From Rhodanobacter lindaniclasticus (lineage in GTDB: Bacteria; Pseudomonadota; Gammaproteobacteria; Xanthomonadales; Rhodanobacteraceae), in NCBI RefSeq assembly GCF_004799035.1, contig NZ_MWIO01000025.1:94601-158600 (forward strand): a stretch of 64,000 bases of DNA, written 5' to 3'. The notes below the pieces were generated by a model. It ran no database searches. It had not been told where the DNA came from and was given only the letters and a program-made list of their open reading frames with translations. Positions 8,797-16,938 of the stretch are shown in pieces. Position 1 is the first letter of the stretch, and every line of letters starts with the position of its first letter. The translations under genes were made by a program, and so were the position numbers.

Positions 8797-10004
8797 GCAC
8801 GACTGCCCGCCTCGCCCTTCTCGCCGCCTTCGGCTTTGCCTTCGCGTCGGCCGCGCAGGCGCAGCAAGATCCGCCGGTCACCATCGACACCCACGTCGAC
8901 GTCCCGTTCGACTACATGGGCGAGCCGCGCTTCGACGTGGGCCACGACACCCGCCTGCTGGTCGACCTCGGCAAGATGGAGCGCGGCGGACTCGATGCGG
9001 CGTTCTTCGTGGTCTGGGTGCCGCAGCACAAGCTCGACGCTGCCGGCTACGCCAAGGCGGTGCAGCAGGCGAGCCAGAAGTACGACGGCATCGGCCGCAT
9101 GCTGATGAAGTATCCCGACCGCATCCGCCTGGCCACCACGCCGGAACAGCTGCGGGCCAATCACGAGGCCGGCCTGCTCTCGGCCACCATCGAGATCGAG
9201 AACGCCTACTCGCTCGGCCATGACCTGCATCGCCTCGACGCCGCCTACGACCGTGGCGCCCGCTCGGTCGGCCTGGTCCACGTCGGCAACAACGACCTGT
9301 GCACCAGCTCGCTGCCCGACACCGAACACGGCGAGAGCGCGATGAACAGCGCCGGCGACACCGGCATGAGCGACTTCGGCCGCGCCGTGGTCAAGCGCGC
9401 CAACGAACTCGGCATGCTGGTCGACATCTCGCACGCCTCGGACCGTTGCGTGCGCGATGCGCTGAAGGTCTCCAGCACGCCGATCATCGCCTCCCACTCC
9501 GGCGCCCGCGCCGTGCTGGACCACCCACGCAACCTGCCCGACGACCTGCTGCGCGCGATCGCCGCCAAGGGCGGCGTGATCGACGCGGTCGCCTACAAGG
9601 AATTCCTCAAGCACGACCCCGGTCGCGCGGCCGCCGAGAAGAAATTGCAGGAGGCCGTGGCGAAGGGGGCCGGTGAAAAGGAATACGACAGCGACAACGA
9701 CGACTACCGCCCCGAGATGGAAGCGGGCATGGCCGAGATCCAGCAGAAGTACCCGCTGGCCACGCTGGACGATTACGTGAAGCAGATCCGACACATGGTG
9801 AAGGTCGCCGGCATCGACCACGTCGGCATCGCCTCCGACTTCGACGGCGGCGGCGGCATCACCGGCTGGAAGGACGCCAGTGAAACCCGCAACGTCACCG
9901 CCGCCCTGCGCAAGGCCGGTTTCAGCGACGCCGACATCGCCAAGCTGTGGGGCGGCAACCTGCTGCGCGTGTGGGGCGAGGTAGAACGCCATGCGCAGCA
10001 CTGA
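8793..10004 (+). CDS. Secreted M19 (renal-type) membrane dipeptidase
   Basis: A 403-residue zinc dipeptidase of family M19, which often accepts L,D- and D-containing dipeptides. The start is fixed by the ATGA overlap with lysA and by a signal peptide ending at AAQAQQ. Metal-site motifs visible are THVDVP near the N-terminus, IEIENAY, DISHAS and ASHSGAR, and the C-terminal GIASDFDGGGG loop. Export places activity in the periplasm. Its position between a DAP decarboxylase and serine hydrolases suggests that it cleaves dipeptides released from cell-wall stems. It overlaps the following gene by 14 nt. Confidence 0.9.
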   Translation: MSTTARLALLAAFGFAFASAAQAQQDPPVTIDTHVDVPFDYMGEPRFDVGHDTRLLVDLGKMERGGLDAAFFVVWVPQHKLDAAGYAKAVQQASQKYDGIGRMLMKYPDRIRLATTPEQLRANHEAGLLSATIEIENAYSLGHDLHRLDAAYDRGARSVGLVHVGNNDLCTSSLPDTEHGESAMNSAGDTGMSDFGRAVVKRANELGMLVDISHASDRCVRDALKVSSTPIIASHSGARAVLDHPRNLPDDLLRAIAAKGGVIDAVAYKEFLKHDPGRAAAEKKLQEAVAKGAGEKEYDSDNDDYRPEMEAGMAEIQQKYPLATLDDYVKQIRHMVKVAGIDHVGIASDFDGGGGITGWKDASETRNVTAALRKAGFSDADIAKLWGGNLLRVWGEVERHAQH

Positions 10005-11718
10005 GCAAGCTCTGCTCCCTCTCCTGCGACCAAAGGTCCCTGTGGGGCATCGCGGGGAAGAGCTGGGGTGGGGTGCTCTTCCGCACGCCGGAGCTACCCC
10101 CTCCCAACCTCCCCCTGCAAGCAGGGGGAGGAGCCAAGAGCATCTGCCCCCTCCCCTGCATCGCAGGGGAGGGTTGCGGTGGGGTGCTCTTGCTCTTCTG
10201 CTCCTGCTCGCACCGCTTGCCGCGAACGCCGAAGACGCCAACCCTGGCTACGACAAGATCGTCGACGCCGTCGTCGCGCGTTACCACCTGCCCGGCATCG
10301 CCGTCGGCGTGATCGAGAACGGCCAGGTCGTCTACACCCGCACCGTCGGCGAAACCGTCGCCGGCTCGGGCCAGAAGATCACCCCGCGCACGCTGTTCAA
10401 GATCGCCTCCAACAGCAAGGCGATGACCACCGCCCTGCTCGGCCGCCTGGTCGACCAGGGCAAGCTGCACTGGGACGATCCGGTGACGAAATACCTGCCG
10501 CAGTTCCGCATGCACGATCCGTGGGTCACCGCGAACATGCGCGTGGCCGACCTGCTCACCCATTCCAGCGGCCTGCCCGAAGGCGGCGGCGACCTGATGC
10601 TGTGGCCGGAGCCGAACGCGTTCACCCGCGCCGACATCATCCACGGCCTGCGCTTCATCAAGCCCGGCTACAGCTTCCGCGCGCAATACCAGTACGACAA
10701 CCTGCTCTACGTGGTGGCCGGCGAAGTCGCCGCCGCCGCGGGTGGCGCGTCGTACGAGACACTGATGCACCGCGAGGTGTTCGCGCCGCTGCACCTGGAC
10801 CGCTGCCAGGTCGGCGCGTGGAACCGCGACACCGTCGGCGACGTGGCCACGCCGCATCGTCGCGACGACGGGCGCAACGTGCCGATCCCCGAAGCCGCCG
10901 CAATCCCCGCGATCACCTCGGCCGCCGCCGGCGGCATCCGCTGCGACCTCACCGACATGCTGAGCTGGGCGCGCAACTGGCTGGTGCCCACCCCGGCCCA
11001 GCTCCAGTGGCTGTCGCCGCAGCAGCGCAAGACGCTGCAGGCGCCACACATGCTGATCCCCGTTTCCGCGCAGCGTCGCGCCTGGGACAACAGCCACATC
11101 ATGGCCTACGGCTACGGCTGGCGCATGGCCGACGTCGACGGCCAGTGGAACGTCTGGCACACCGGCACCTTGAACGGCATGTATTCGATGCTGTCGCTGC
11201 TGCCGGATCGCAACAGCGGCTTCGTCTTCATGATCAACGGCGAAGCCGACGACGCCCGCACCGTGCTGGGCGAAGTGCTGACCAAGCACTTCACCGCGCC
11301 GAACGATACGCGCGACGTGAACTGGTACGCCGACACACTGGAGCGCAAGTCGAAGCAGCACGCGGAGAAATCGCCGCTGCCGGATACCTCGACCTGGCAG
11401 GCCGCCACCACGACGGAAATGGCGGCGTGGACAGGCACGTATCGCGACCCATGGTTCGGTGACATCACGCTGTGCCCGCAGGACGGCAAGGTTCGCTTCG
11501 CCGCGAAGAAGTCGCCCGCGCTGACCGGCACGGCGATGCGGCTGGGCAAGCGCTACCTGGTGCATTGGGACAACGGCGAACTGGATGCGTGGCTGGATTT
11601 CAAGCCCGCTGCCGACGGCACGCCGATCTCCCTGCGCATGGCCAAATTCGATCCGGACGGCGACTTCAGCTCCGATTACGAAGACCTCGCTTTCCGGCGC
11701 GTCGGGGGTTGTCCATGA
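9991..11718 (+). CDS. Exported SxxK serine hydrolase (beta-lactamase/PBP class C-like)
   Basis: A serine hydrolase of the beta-lactamase/penicillin-binding superfamily. The nucleophile motif is Ser140-Asn-Ser-Lys143 and the YDN motif follows in QYQYDN; a C-terminal beta domain (about 470-575) follows the catalytic domain. Homologues include D-aminopeptidases and D,D-peptidases. The frame is open from ATG 9991, but the first ~75 codons run through a palindromic repeat (10067-10191) and the hydrophobic signal (GALALLLLLAPLAANA) begins only after it. TTG 10174 immediately before the signal is an alternative start, although its GGAGGG is too close. The true N-terminus is unresolved. Confidence 0.82.
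   Translation: MRSTEQALLPLLRPKVPVGHRGEELGWGALPHAGATPSQPPPASRGRSQEHLPPPLHRRGGLRWGALALLLLLAPLAANAEDANPGYDKIVDAVVARYHLPGIAVGVIENGQVVYTRTVGETVAGSGQKITPRTLFKIASNSKAMTTALLGRLVDQGKLHWDDPVTKYLPQFRMHDPWVTANMRVADLLTHSSGLPEGGGDLMLWPEPNAFTRADIIHGLRFIKPGYSFRAQYQYDNLLYVVAGEVAAAAGGASYETLMHREVFAPLHLDRCQVGAWNRDTVGDVATPHRRDDGRNVPIPEAAAIPAITSAAAGGIRCDLTDMLSWARNWLVPTPAQLQWLSPQQRKTLQAPHMLIPVSAQRRAWDNSHIMAYGYGWRMADVDGQWNVWHTGTLNGMYSMLSLLPDRNSGFVFMINGEADDARTVLGEVLTKHFTAPNDTRDVNWYADTLERKSKQHAEKSPLPDTSTWQAATTTEMAAWTGTYRDPWFGDITLCPQDGKVRFAAKKSPALTGTAMRLGKRYLVHWDNGELDAWLDFKPAADGTPISLRMAKFDPDGDFSSDYEDLAFRRVGGCP
10067..10191. repeat. Palindromic repeat element inside a reading frame
   Basis: Two direct copies of GGTGGGGTGCTCTT (10067-10080 and 10178-10191) bound a segment with two perfect hairpins. 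Hairpin one has 11-bp arms (10108-10118 / 10121-10131) and hairpin two has 11-bp arms (10149-10159 / 10163-10173). It resembles dispersed intergenic palindromes of Xanthomonadales but here lies inside the 5' part of the serine hydrolase frame. Confidence 0.75.
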
Positions 11719-11766
11719 ATGTCTCGCCTTCCCCGACACAATTACGCGAAAAGCTCGTCGAAACCC

Positions 11767-11844
11767 GTAGGGCGGGCACCGCCCGCCGGCTCTTCGGCAC
11801 GGCGCAACGCGCTCCGCAAGGGCGGCGGGCAGTGCCCGCCCTAC
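11767..11844. repeat. Inverted REP pair (GTAGGGCGGGC type)
   Basis: GTAGGGCGGGCACCGCCCGCC-type palindromes occur in opposite orientation at 11767-11787 and 11824-11844, separated by 36 nt. Together they can form one long hairpin. The element fills the gap between two serine hydrolase genes and may act as a transcript-stabilising or attenuating structure. Confidence 0.8.
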
Positions 11845-11873
11845 GCATCGCCACAACCAAGGGGGCCTCCGCC

Positions 11874-12926
11874 ATGCACAGACTCTTCGTTGGCCTCGCC
11901 GTGGCCACCCTGCTCGCCGGCTGCGGCGGCACCAAGCCGGTCGACCCGGTCAACCTGTTGATGGCGCCCTACACCGGCGACGTGCCCGGCGCCTCGCTGC
12001 TGGTCATCAAGGACGGCAAGGCCGTGCTCGATCGCAGCTACGGCCTGGCGAATCTCGAGGACGACGACGAGACAAAGCCGGCGACCAATTACCGCCTCGC
12101 CTCGATCAGCAAGCAGTTCACCGCCGCGGCGATCCTGCTGCTGGCCGAGCAGGGCCGGCTCAAGCTGGACGATCCGGTGCGCCAATGGCTGCCCTCGCTG
12201 CCGGAGACGACCTCGGCCGTCACCCTGCGCCAACTGCTCGACCACACCGGCGGCCTGGTCGATTACGAGGATCTGATCCCGCCCGGCACCACCGGGCAGG
12301 TCAGCGACAACGACGTGCTGAGCATACTCTCCGCCACCCCGAAGACCTACTTCGCGCCCGGCACCGCCTATCGCTACAGCAACACCGGTTACGTGCTGCT
12401 CGGCCTGGTGGTCGAGCGCGCCTCGGGCTACAGCCTGCCGCTGTACCTGAAGCAGCAGATCTTCCAGCCGCTGGGCATGAACCACACGCTGCTGTACGAA
12501 AGCGGCGGCCCCGAAGTGGACGACCGCGCCTACGGCTACAGCGAGGTGAACGGGCAGTGGACGCGCACCGACCAGAGCGTCACCAGCGCCACCCGCGGCG
12601 ACGGCGGCATCTATTCCTCGGTCGAGGACCTGGCGAAGTGGGACGCCGCGCTGTACGACAACCGCCTGCTCAGCGACGCCTCGCGCAAGCTCGCCTTCAG
12701 CCCCCACGTGAAGGTCACCGGCGAGCCGTACGAGGCCAGCTACGGTTATGGCTGGCGCATCACCGGCGACACGCTGTGGCACTCGGGCGAGAGCATCGGC
12801 TTCCGCAACGTGATCGTGCGCTGGCCGAAGCAACACCTCACCGTGATCCTGCTCAGCAACCGCAACGAGCCGGAGCCCTACCGCACCGCGCTGGAGATCG
12901 CCAAGCCGTGGCTGCAGGAACCGTGA
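11874..12926 (+). CDS. Lipoprotein SxxK serine hydrolase (beta-lactamase/PBP-like)
   Basis: A 350-residue lipoprotein with a textbook lipobox (LLAGC, Cys17) right after a short signal, which fixes the start at ATG 11874. The catalytic motif Ser77-Ile-Ser-Lys80 and the YSN motif (YRYSNTGY) place it with class C-like serine hydrolases. It differs from the upstream hydrolase in being membrane-anchored and in lacking the extra C-terminal beta domain. The stop codon overlaps the start of the AmiD gene (TGATG), so the two are coupled. Likely activities are D,D- or D-amino-acid peptidase on wall fragments; resistance to beta-lactams is possible but nothing specific supports it. Confidence 0.87.
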   Translation: MHRLFVGLAVATLLAGCGGTKPVDPVNLLMAPYTGDVPGASLLVIKDGKAVLDRSYGLANLEDDDETKPATNYRLASISKQFTAAAILLLAEQGRLKLDDPVRQWLPSLPETTSAVTLRQLLDHTGGLVDYEDLIPPGTTGQVSDNDVLSILSATPKTYFAPGTAYRYSNTGYVLLGLVVERASGYSLPLYLKQQIFQPLGMNHTLLYESGGPEVDDRAYGYSEVNGQWTRTDQSVTSATRGDGGIYSSVEDLAKWDAALYDNRLLSDASRKLAFSPHVKVTGEPYEASYGYGWRITGDTLWHSGESIGFRNVIVRWPKQHLTVILLSNRNEPEPYRTALEIAKPWLQEP

Positions 12927-13690
12927 TGCGTGGTTCGCCCCGCTGGCCGCGCAGCGCTGCCATCGTGGTGCTGCTCGCCCTGCTCGCCGCCTGCGCCCCG
13001 CTGCCGCCGCGCAATCCGCTGGCGACCTGGGTACCCTCGCCCAACCACGACATCCGCCGCCCGGTGCTGATCGTGCTGCATTTCACCGACCAGCACTCGG
13101 CACGCGAGAGTCTGCACACCTTGCGCACGCAGAACAGCGGCGGCCCGGTCAGCGCGCACTACCTGGTCGGCGCCGACGGCCACGTCTACCAGCTGGTCGC
13201 CGATCAACTGCGCGCCTGGCACGGCGGCGGTGGCCGCTGGGGCACGATCACGGACATCAACTCCGCCTCGATCGGCATCGAGCTGGACAACGATGGACAT
13301 TCGCCGTTCGCGCAAGCGCAGATCGACAGCCTGCTGCGCCTGCTCACCGACCTCACCACGCGCCTGAACATCCCGCCCGCGCAGATCATCGGCCACCAGG
13401 ATCTCGCGCCCACGCGCAAGAACGATCCCGGCCCGCTGTTCCCCTGGCAGCAACTGGCCGCCGCGGGTTTCGGCCGCTGGCCGCAAGGCGTGCTGGTCGA
13501 TCCGCCCGCCGGCTTCGATCCGTGGATGGCGCTGGCGGTGGTCGGCTACCCGCTGGACGACCGCGCCGCCGCAGTGCGCGCGTTCCACAACCACTTCCGC
13601 GGCCTCGGCGGCGATGAACTCGACGCTCAGGACTCGCGCATCCTCTGGAACCTCGTGCAGCAGATCGAGGCGGGCGGAAACGACGACTGA
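12926..13690 (+). CDS. amiD: AmiD-type lipoprotein N-acetylmuramoyl-L-alanine amidase
   Basis: A 254-residue zinc amidase of the Amidase_2/AmpD fold, which cuts between N-acetylmuramic acid and the stem peptide. The lipobox LLAAC indicates an outer-membrane-directed lipoprotein, as in AmiD, rather than the cytoplasmic AmpD. Metal and catalytic motifs are VLHFTDQ, SIGIELDN and IIGHQDLAPTRKNDPG. The C-terminal ~60 residues (after FDPWMAL) look like the helical peptidoglycan-binding domain found in AmiD. It is coupled to the preceding serine hydrolase and closes the muropeptide gene set. Confidence 0.9.
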   Translation: MRGSPRWPRSAAIVVLLALLAACAPLPPRNPLATWVPSPNHDIRRPVLIVLHFTDQHSARESLHTLRTQNSGGPVSAHYLVGADGHVYQLVADQLRAWHGGGGRWGTITDINSASIGIELDNDGHSPFAQAQIDSLLRLLTDLTTRLNIPPAQIIGHQDLAPTRKNDPGPLFPWQQLAAAGFGRWPQGVLVDPPAGFDPWMALAVVGYPLDDRAAAVRAFHNHFRGLGGDELDAQDSRILWNLVQQIEAGGNDD

Positions 13691-13750
13691 GATCGCGCAA
13701 ACCGATTACCCCGCACCGGCGACCACCGCCGAACGCCCCAGCCAGAAGCC

Positions 13751-13800
13751 GGCGGGCGGTGCCCGCCAGCTCTTCCGCACCCACAGCGCAAGGAAGGGAG
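13751..13800. repeat. Partial REP copy
   Basis: A single GGCGGGCGGTGCCCGCC palindrome (13751-13767) followed by the same GCTCTTCCGCAC-like spacer seen in the pair at 11767-11844. It lies between the convergent amiD and RND pump genes and appears to be a truncated copy. Confidence 0.6.
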
Positions 13801-13812
13801 GCGAGCGAGCGC

Positions 13813-16800
13813 CTACACCTGCAACCGATCGTTCGGTCGCGCCACCAGCGCATACAGCGCCGGCATCAGGTACATGCCGATCAGCAGCCGCGACAGCATG
13901 CCGGACACGATCACCAGCGCGAACGGCCGCTGCGAATCGGTGCCGACGCCGCTGGCGATGGCTGCCGGCAACAAGCCGAGCGCGGCCACCAGCGCGGTCA
14001 TCGTGATCGGGCGCAGGCGCAGGATCGCCGCCTCGTGCACCGCCCTGGCAATGTCCATGCCGCCCAGGCGCAGCTCGTTGACGCAGGAGATGTAGACCAC
14101 GCCGGTCAGCACCGATACGCCGAACAGCACGATGAAGCCGATCGCCGAGGACACCGAGAACGGCGTGCCGGTGAGCCACATCGCCACGATCGCGCCGAAC
14201 GGAGCGGACAGCAGCACGCCGACCACGGTGATGAACGGGAACTTGAAATTGCCGTAGAGCACGAACAGCAGGCCGAAGATCAGCAGCAGGGTCAGCGGCA
14301 GGATCACGTTCATCTGCGCGCGCGAGGCGGTGTATTCCTTGTACTCGCCGCCCCACTCCAGCCGGTAGCCGTGCGGCAGCTTCACGTCGTGGCCGACCCG
14401 GGCGATCGCGTCGTTCACCGCGCCGGCCAGGTCCCGCCCGCTCACCGAGAACTGCACGCCGATGTAGCGCGAACCGTTCTCGCGATAGATGAAGGAGGCG
14501 CCGTTGGCGATGCTGATGTCGGCCAGCTCCTTCAACGGAATCTGCTGGCCGCCGGGCGTGGCCACCGGGATCTCGCCGATCTGCTGCGGGTTGTCGCGGT
14601 ACTGCGGCTGCAGTCGCACCAGCAGGTCGAACTGTTTCTCGCCCTGTGCCACCTCGGTGGCCACGTCGCCGCCGATCGCCGCCTCGATCAGCTTGTTGAT
14701 GTCCTCGACGTTGAGCCCGTAGCGCGCGATCTTGGCGCGGTCGATCCTGATCGACAGGTTCGGCTGCCCCAGCTCGTGCACCAGGGTCAGGTCGGTGATG
14801 CCGCGCACCTTTGCCATCGCCTGCTTGATCGCCTTGCCCTTGGCCTGCAACACGTGCAGGTCCGGGCCGTACACCTTGACCGCCAGCGCGCTCTTCAGGC
14901 CGGTCTCGGCCTCGTCCACTGCATCCTCGGCCGGCTGGGTGTAGTTGAACTGGATGCCGGGAAACACCTGCAGCTTCTTGTCGATCGCCGCGATCAGGTC
15001 GGCCTTGCTGCGGTACTTGCCGTCCCACTGCGAATACGGTTTCAGGCCGACGAAGAACTCGTCGTTGAAGAAACCGGTGGAATCGGTGCCGTCGTCCGGA
15101 CGGCCCAGTTCGGAGCCGACCGTGGTGACTTCGGGGAAGGAGCGCAGGATCTGCCGGATCTGCGGCGAGATCTTGGAGGCCTCGTCGAAGGAGATGGTGT
15201 ACGGCATGGTGGCGCGTACCCACAGCGAGCCTTCGTCCAGATGCGGCATGAACTCCGCGCCGATGCCGCGCATCATCACCAGCGCGATCACCAGCAGCAG
15301 CAGCGAAGCCCCGGTCACCCGCCACGCATGCTGCTGCAGGCGGTCGAGCCAACGCACGTACCAGCCCTTGAACTTCTCGTAGATCGCGTTGCGCCGCTCT
15401 CGCACGCCACGGCGCATGAACAGCGCGCACAGCACCGGCAGCAGGGTCAGCGTCACCAGCAGCGAGCCGACCAGGGCGAAGATCATGGTGTCGGCCATCG
15501 GCTTGAACAGCGTGCCGGAAGGCCCGGTCAGCACGTAGATCGGCAGGAAGCTGGCCACGATCACCGCCACCGCGTAGACCAGCGGGCGGTCGACTTCCGA
15601 GGCGGCGCTCTGGATCACCTCGCGGATGTCGAACTCGGTGCCCTCCCGCGCGGCCAGTTCGCGGAAGATGTTCTCGACCATGAAGATCGCGCCATCGACC
15701 AGGATGCCGAAGTCCACCGCGCCGATCGACAGCAGGTTGGCCGAGGCACCCTTCAGATCCAGGCACAGGAACGCAAACAGCAGGGCCAGCGGAATCGTCA
15801 CCGCCACGATCAGCCCCGCGCGCACGTCGTAGAGGAAGAAGATCAGCACCGCGATCACCAGCGCCATGCCCAGCAGCAGGTTGTGCATCACCACCGCCTT
15901 GGTCTGGCCGATCAGGTCGGTGAGGTCGTAGAACGGGTGGATCTTGACGTCGTCGGGCAGCACCTCGCGGTTGAGCTCCCGCGTCTTCGCCTCGACCCGC
16001 TGCAGCACGTTCTCGGTCTTGGAGCCGGTCAGCGCCAGTACCACGCCCTCCACCGCGTCGTCCTGGCCCATGAAGCCGAACTCGCCCAGCCGCGGCGCGA
16101 TGCCGACCTGCACGGTGCCGACGTTCTTGACCAGGATCGGCGTGCCGTCGTGCACCGCCAGCACCACGTTGCCGATGTCCTGCACGGTCTCGAGCCGGCC
16201 CAGCCCGCGCACGTAGAAAAACTGCCCGCCCTGGGTGTAGAAGCCGCCGCCGGCGTTGCCGTTGTTGGCCGCGAGCGCGGCCTCGACCTGCGCCACCGAC
16301 AGGCCCAGCGCCGCGATCTTCACCGGGTCGAGCAGCACCTGGTACTGCATGGTGCCGCCGCCGAAACCGGAGTCGTCGGCCACGCCGGGCACCGAACGGT
16401 ACTGGGGCGCGACGACCCAGTCGTTCAGCGTCTTCAGCTCCATCGGCGAGCGGTCGGTGCTCTGCAGCACGTAGCGGTACACCAGCCCCGAGGGCGGCGA
16501 CATCGGCGACATCGACGAGGCCACGCCATCGGGCAGTCCGACATCCGGCAAGCGGTTGCGCACGCGCTGGCGCGCGAAATACGGATCGGTGCCGTCGGCG
16601 AAACCGAGCGTGACATCGGACAGGCCGTACAACGAGACGGAGCGCTTGGTGACCATGCCGGGGATGGCATTCATGCCCAGCTCCACCGGCACCGTGATCA
16701 GCCGCTCCACTTCCTCGGCCGAATGTCCCGGCCACTGCGTGACGATGTCGACCATCGGCGGCGACAGGTTGGGGTACGCGTCCATCGGCAGGATGTTGCA

Positions 16801-16938
16801 GGACCACACGCCGGCCGCGGCCAGGCCCAGCGCCAGCAGCACCATCAGCATGCGCTGCTGCAGCGCGAACGCGACGATGCGGTTGATCAGCGAGGTCGGG
16901 CGCGGCGGCAGCCCTTCGGGTGGGGTCTGCGCGCTCAT
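13813..16938 (-). CDS. CzcA-type heavy-metal RND efflux pump
   Basis: A 1041-residue inner membrane RND transporter of the heavy-metal efflux (HME) subfamily. TM1 is near residues 28-48, large periplasmic loops follow, and the TM4 signature DFGILVDGAIFMVEN carries the Asp and Glu typical of divalent-cation HME pumps. The family is proton-driven and exports Zn, Co, Ni or Cd from the periplasm or cytoplasm. The start ATG overlaps the stop of the membrane fusion gene (ATGA). No metal regulator is adjacent, so the ion cannot be named. Confidence 0.92.
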   Translation of the reverse strand: MSAQTPPEGLPPRPTSLINRIVAFALQQRMLMVLLALGLAAAGVWSCNILPMDAYPNLSPPMVDIVTQWPGHSAEEVERLITVPVELGMNAIPGMVTKRSVSLYGLSDVTLGFADGTDPYFARQRVRNRLPDVGLPDGVASSMSPMSPPSGLVYRYVLQSTDRSPMELKTLNDWVVAPQYRSVPGVADDSGFGGGTMQYQVLLDPVKIAALGLSVAQVEAALAANNGNAGGGFYTQGGQFFYVRGLGRLETVQDIGNVVLAVHDGTPILVKNVGTVQVGIAPRLGEFGFMGQDDAVEGVVLALTGSKTENVLQRVEAKTRELNREVLPDDVKIHPFYDLTDLIGQTKAVVMHNLLLGMALVIAVLIFFLYDVRAGLIVAVTIPLALLFAFLCLDLKGASANLLSIGAVDFGILVDGAIFMVENIFRELAAREGTEFDIREVIQSAASEVDRPLVYAVAVIVASFLPIYVLTGPSGTLFKPMADTMIFALVGSLLVTLTLLPVLCALFMRRGVRERRNAIYEKFKGWYVRWLDRLQQHAWRVTGASLLLLVIALVMMRGIGAEFMPHLDEGSLWVRATMPYTISFDEASKISPQIRQILRSFPEVTTVGSELGRPDDGTDSTGFFNDEFFVGLKPYSQWDGKYRSKADLIAAIDKKLQVFPGIQFNYTQPAEDAVDEAETGLKSALAVKVYGPDLHVLQAKGKAIKQAMAKVRGITDLTLVHELGQPNLSIRIDRAKIARYGLNVEDINKLIEAAIGGDVATEVAQGEKQFDLLVRLQPQYRDNPQQIGEIPVATPGGQQIPLKELADISIANGASFIYRENGSRYIGVQFSVSGRDLAGAVNDAIARVGHDVKLPHGYRLEWGGEYKEYTASRAQMNVILPLTLLLIFGLLFVLYGNFKFPFITVVGVLLSAPFGAIVAMWLTGTPFSVSSAIGFIVLFGVSVLTGVVYISCVNELRLGGMDIARAVHEAAILRLRPITMTALVAALGLLPAAIASGVGTDSQRPFALVIVSGMLSRLLIGMYLMPALYALVARPNDRLQV

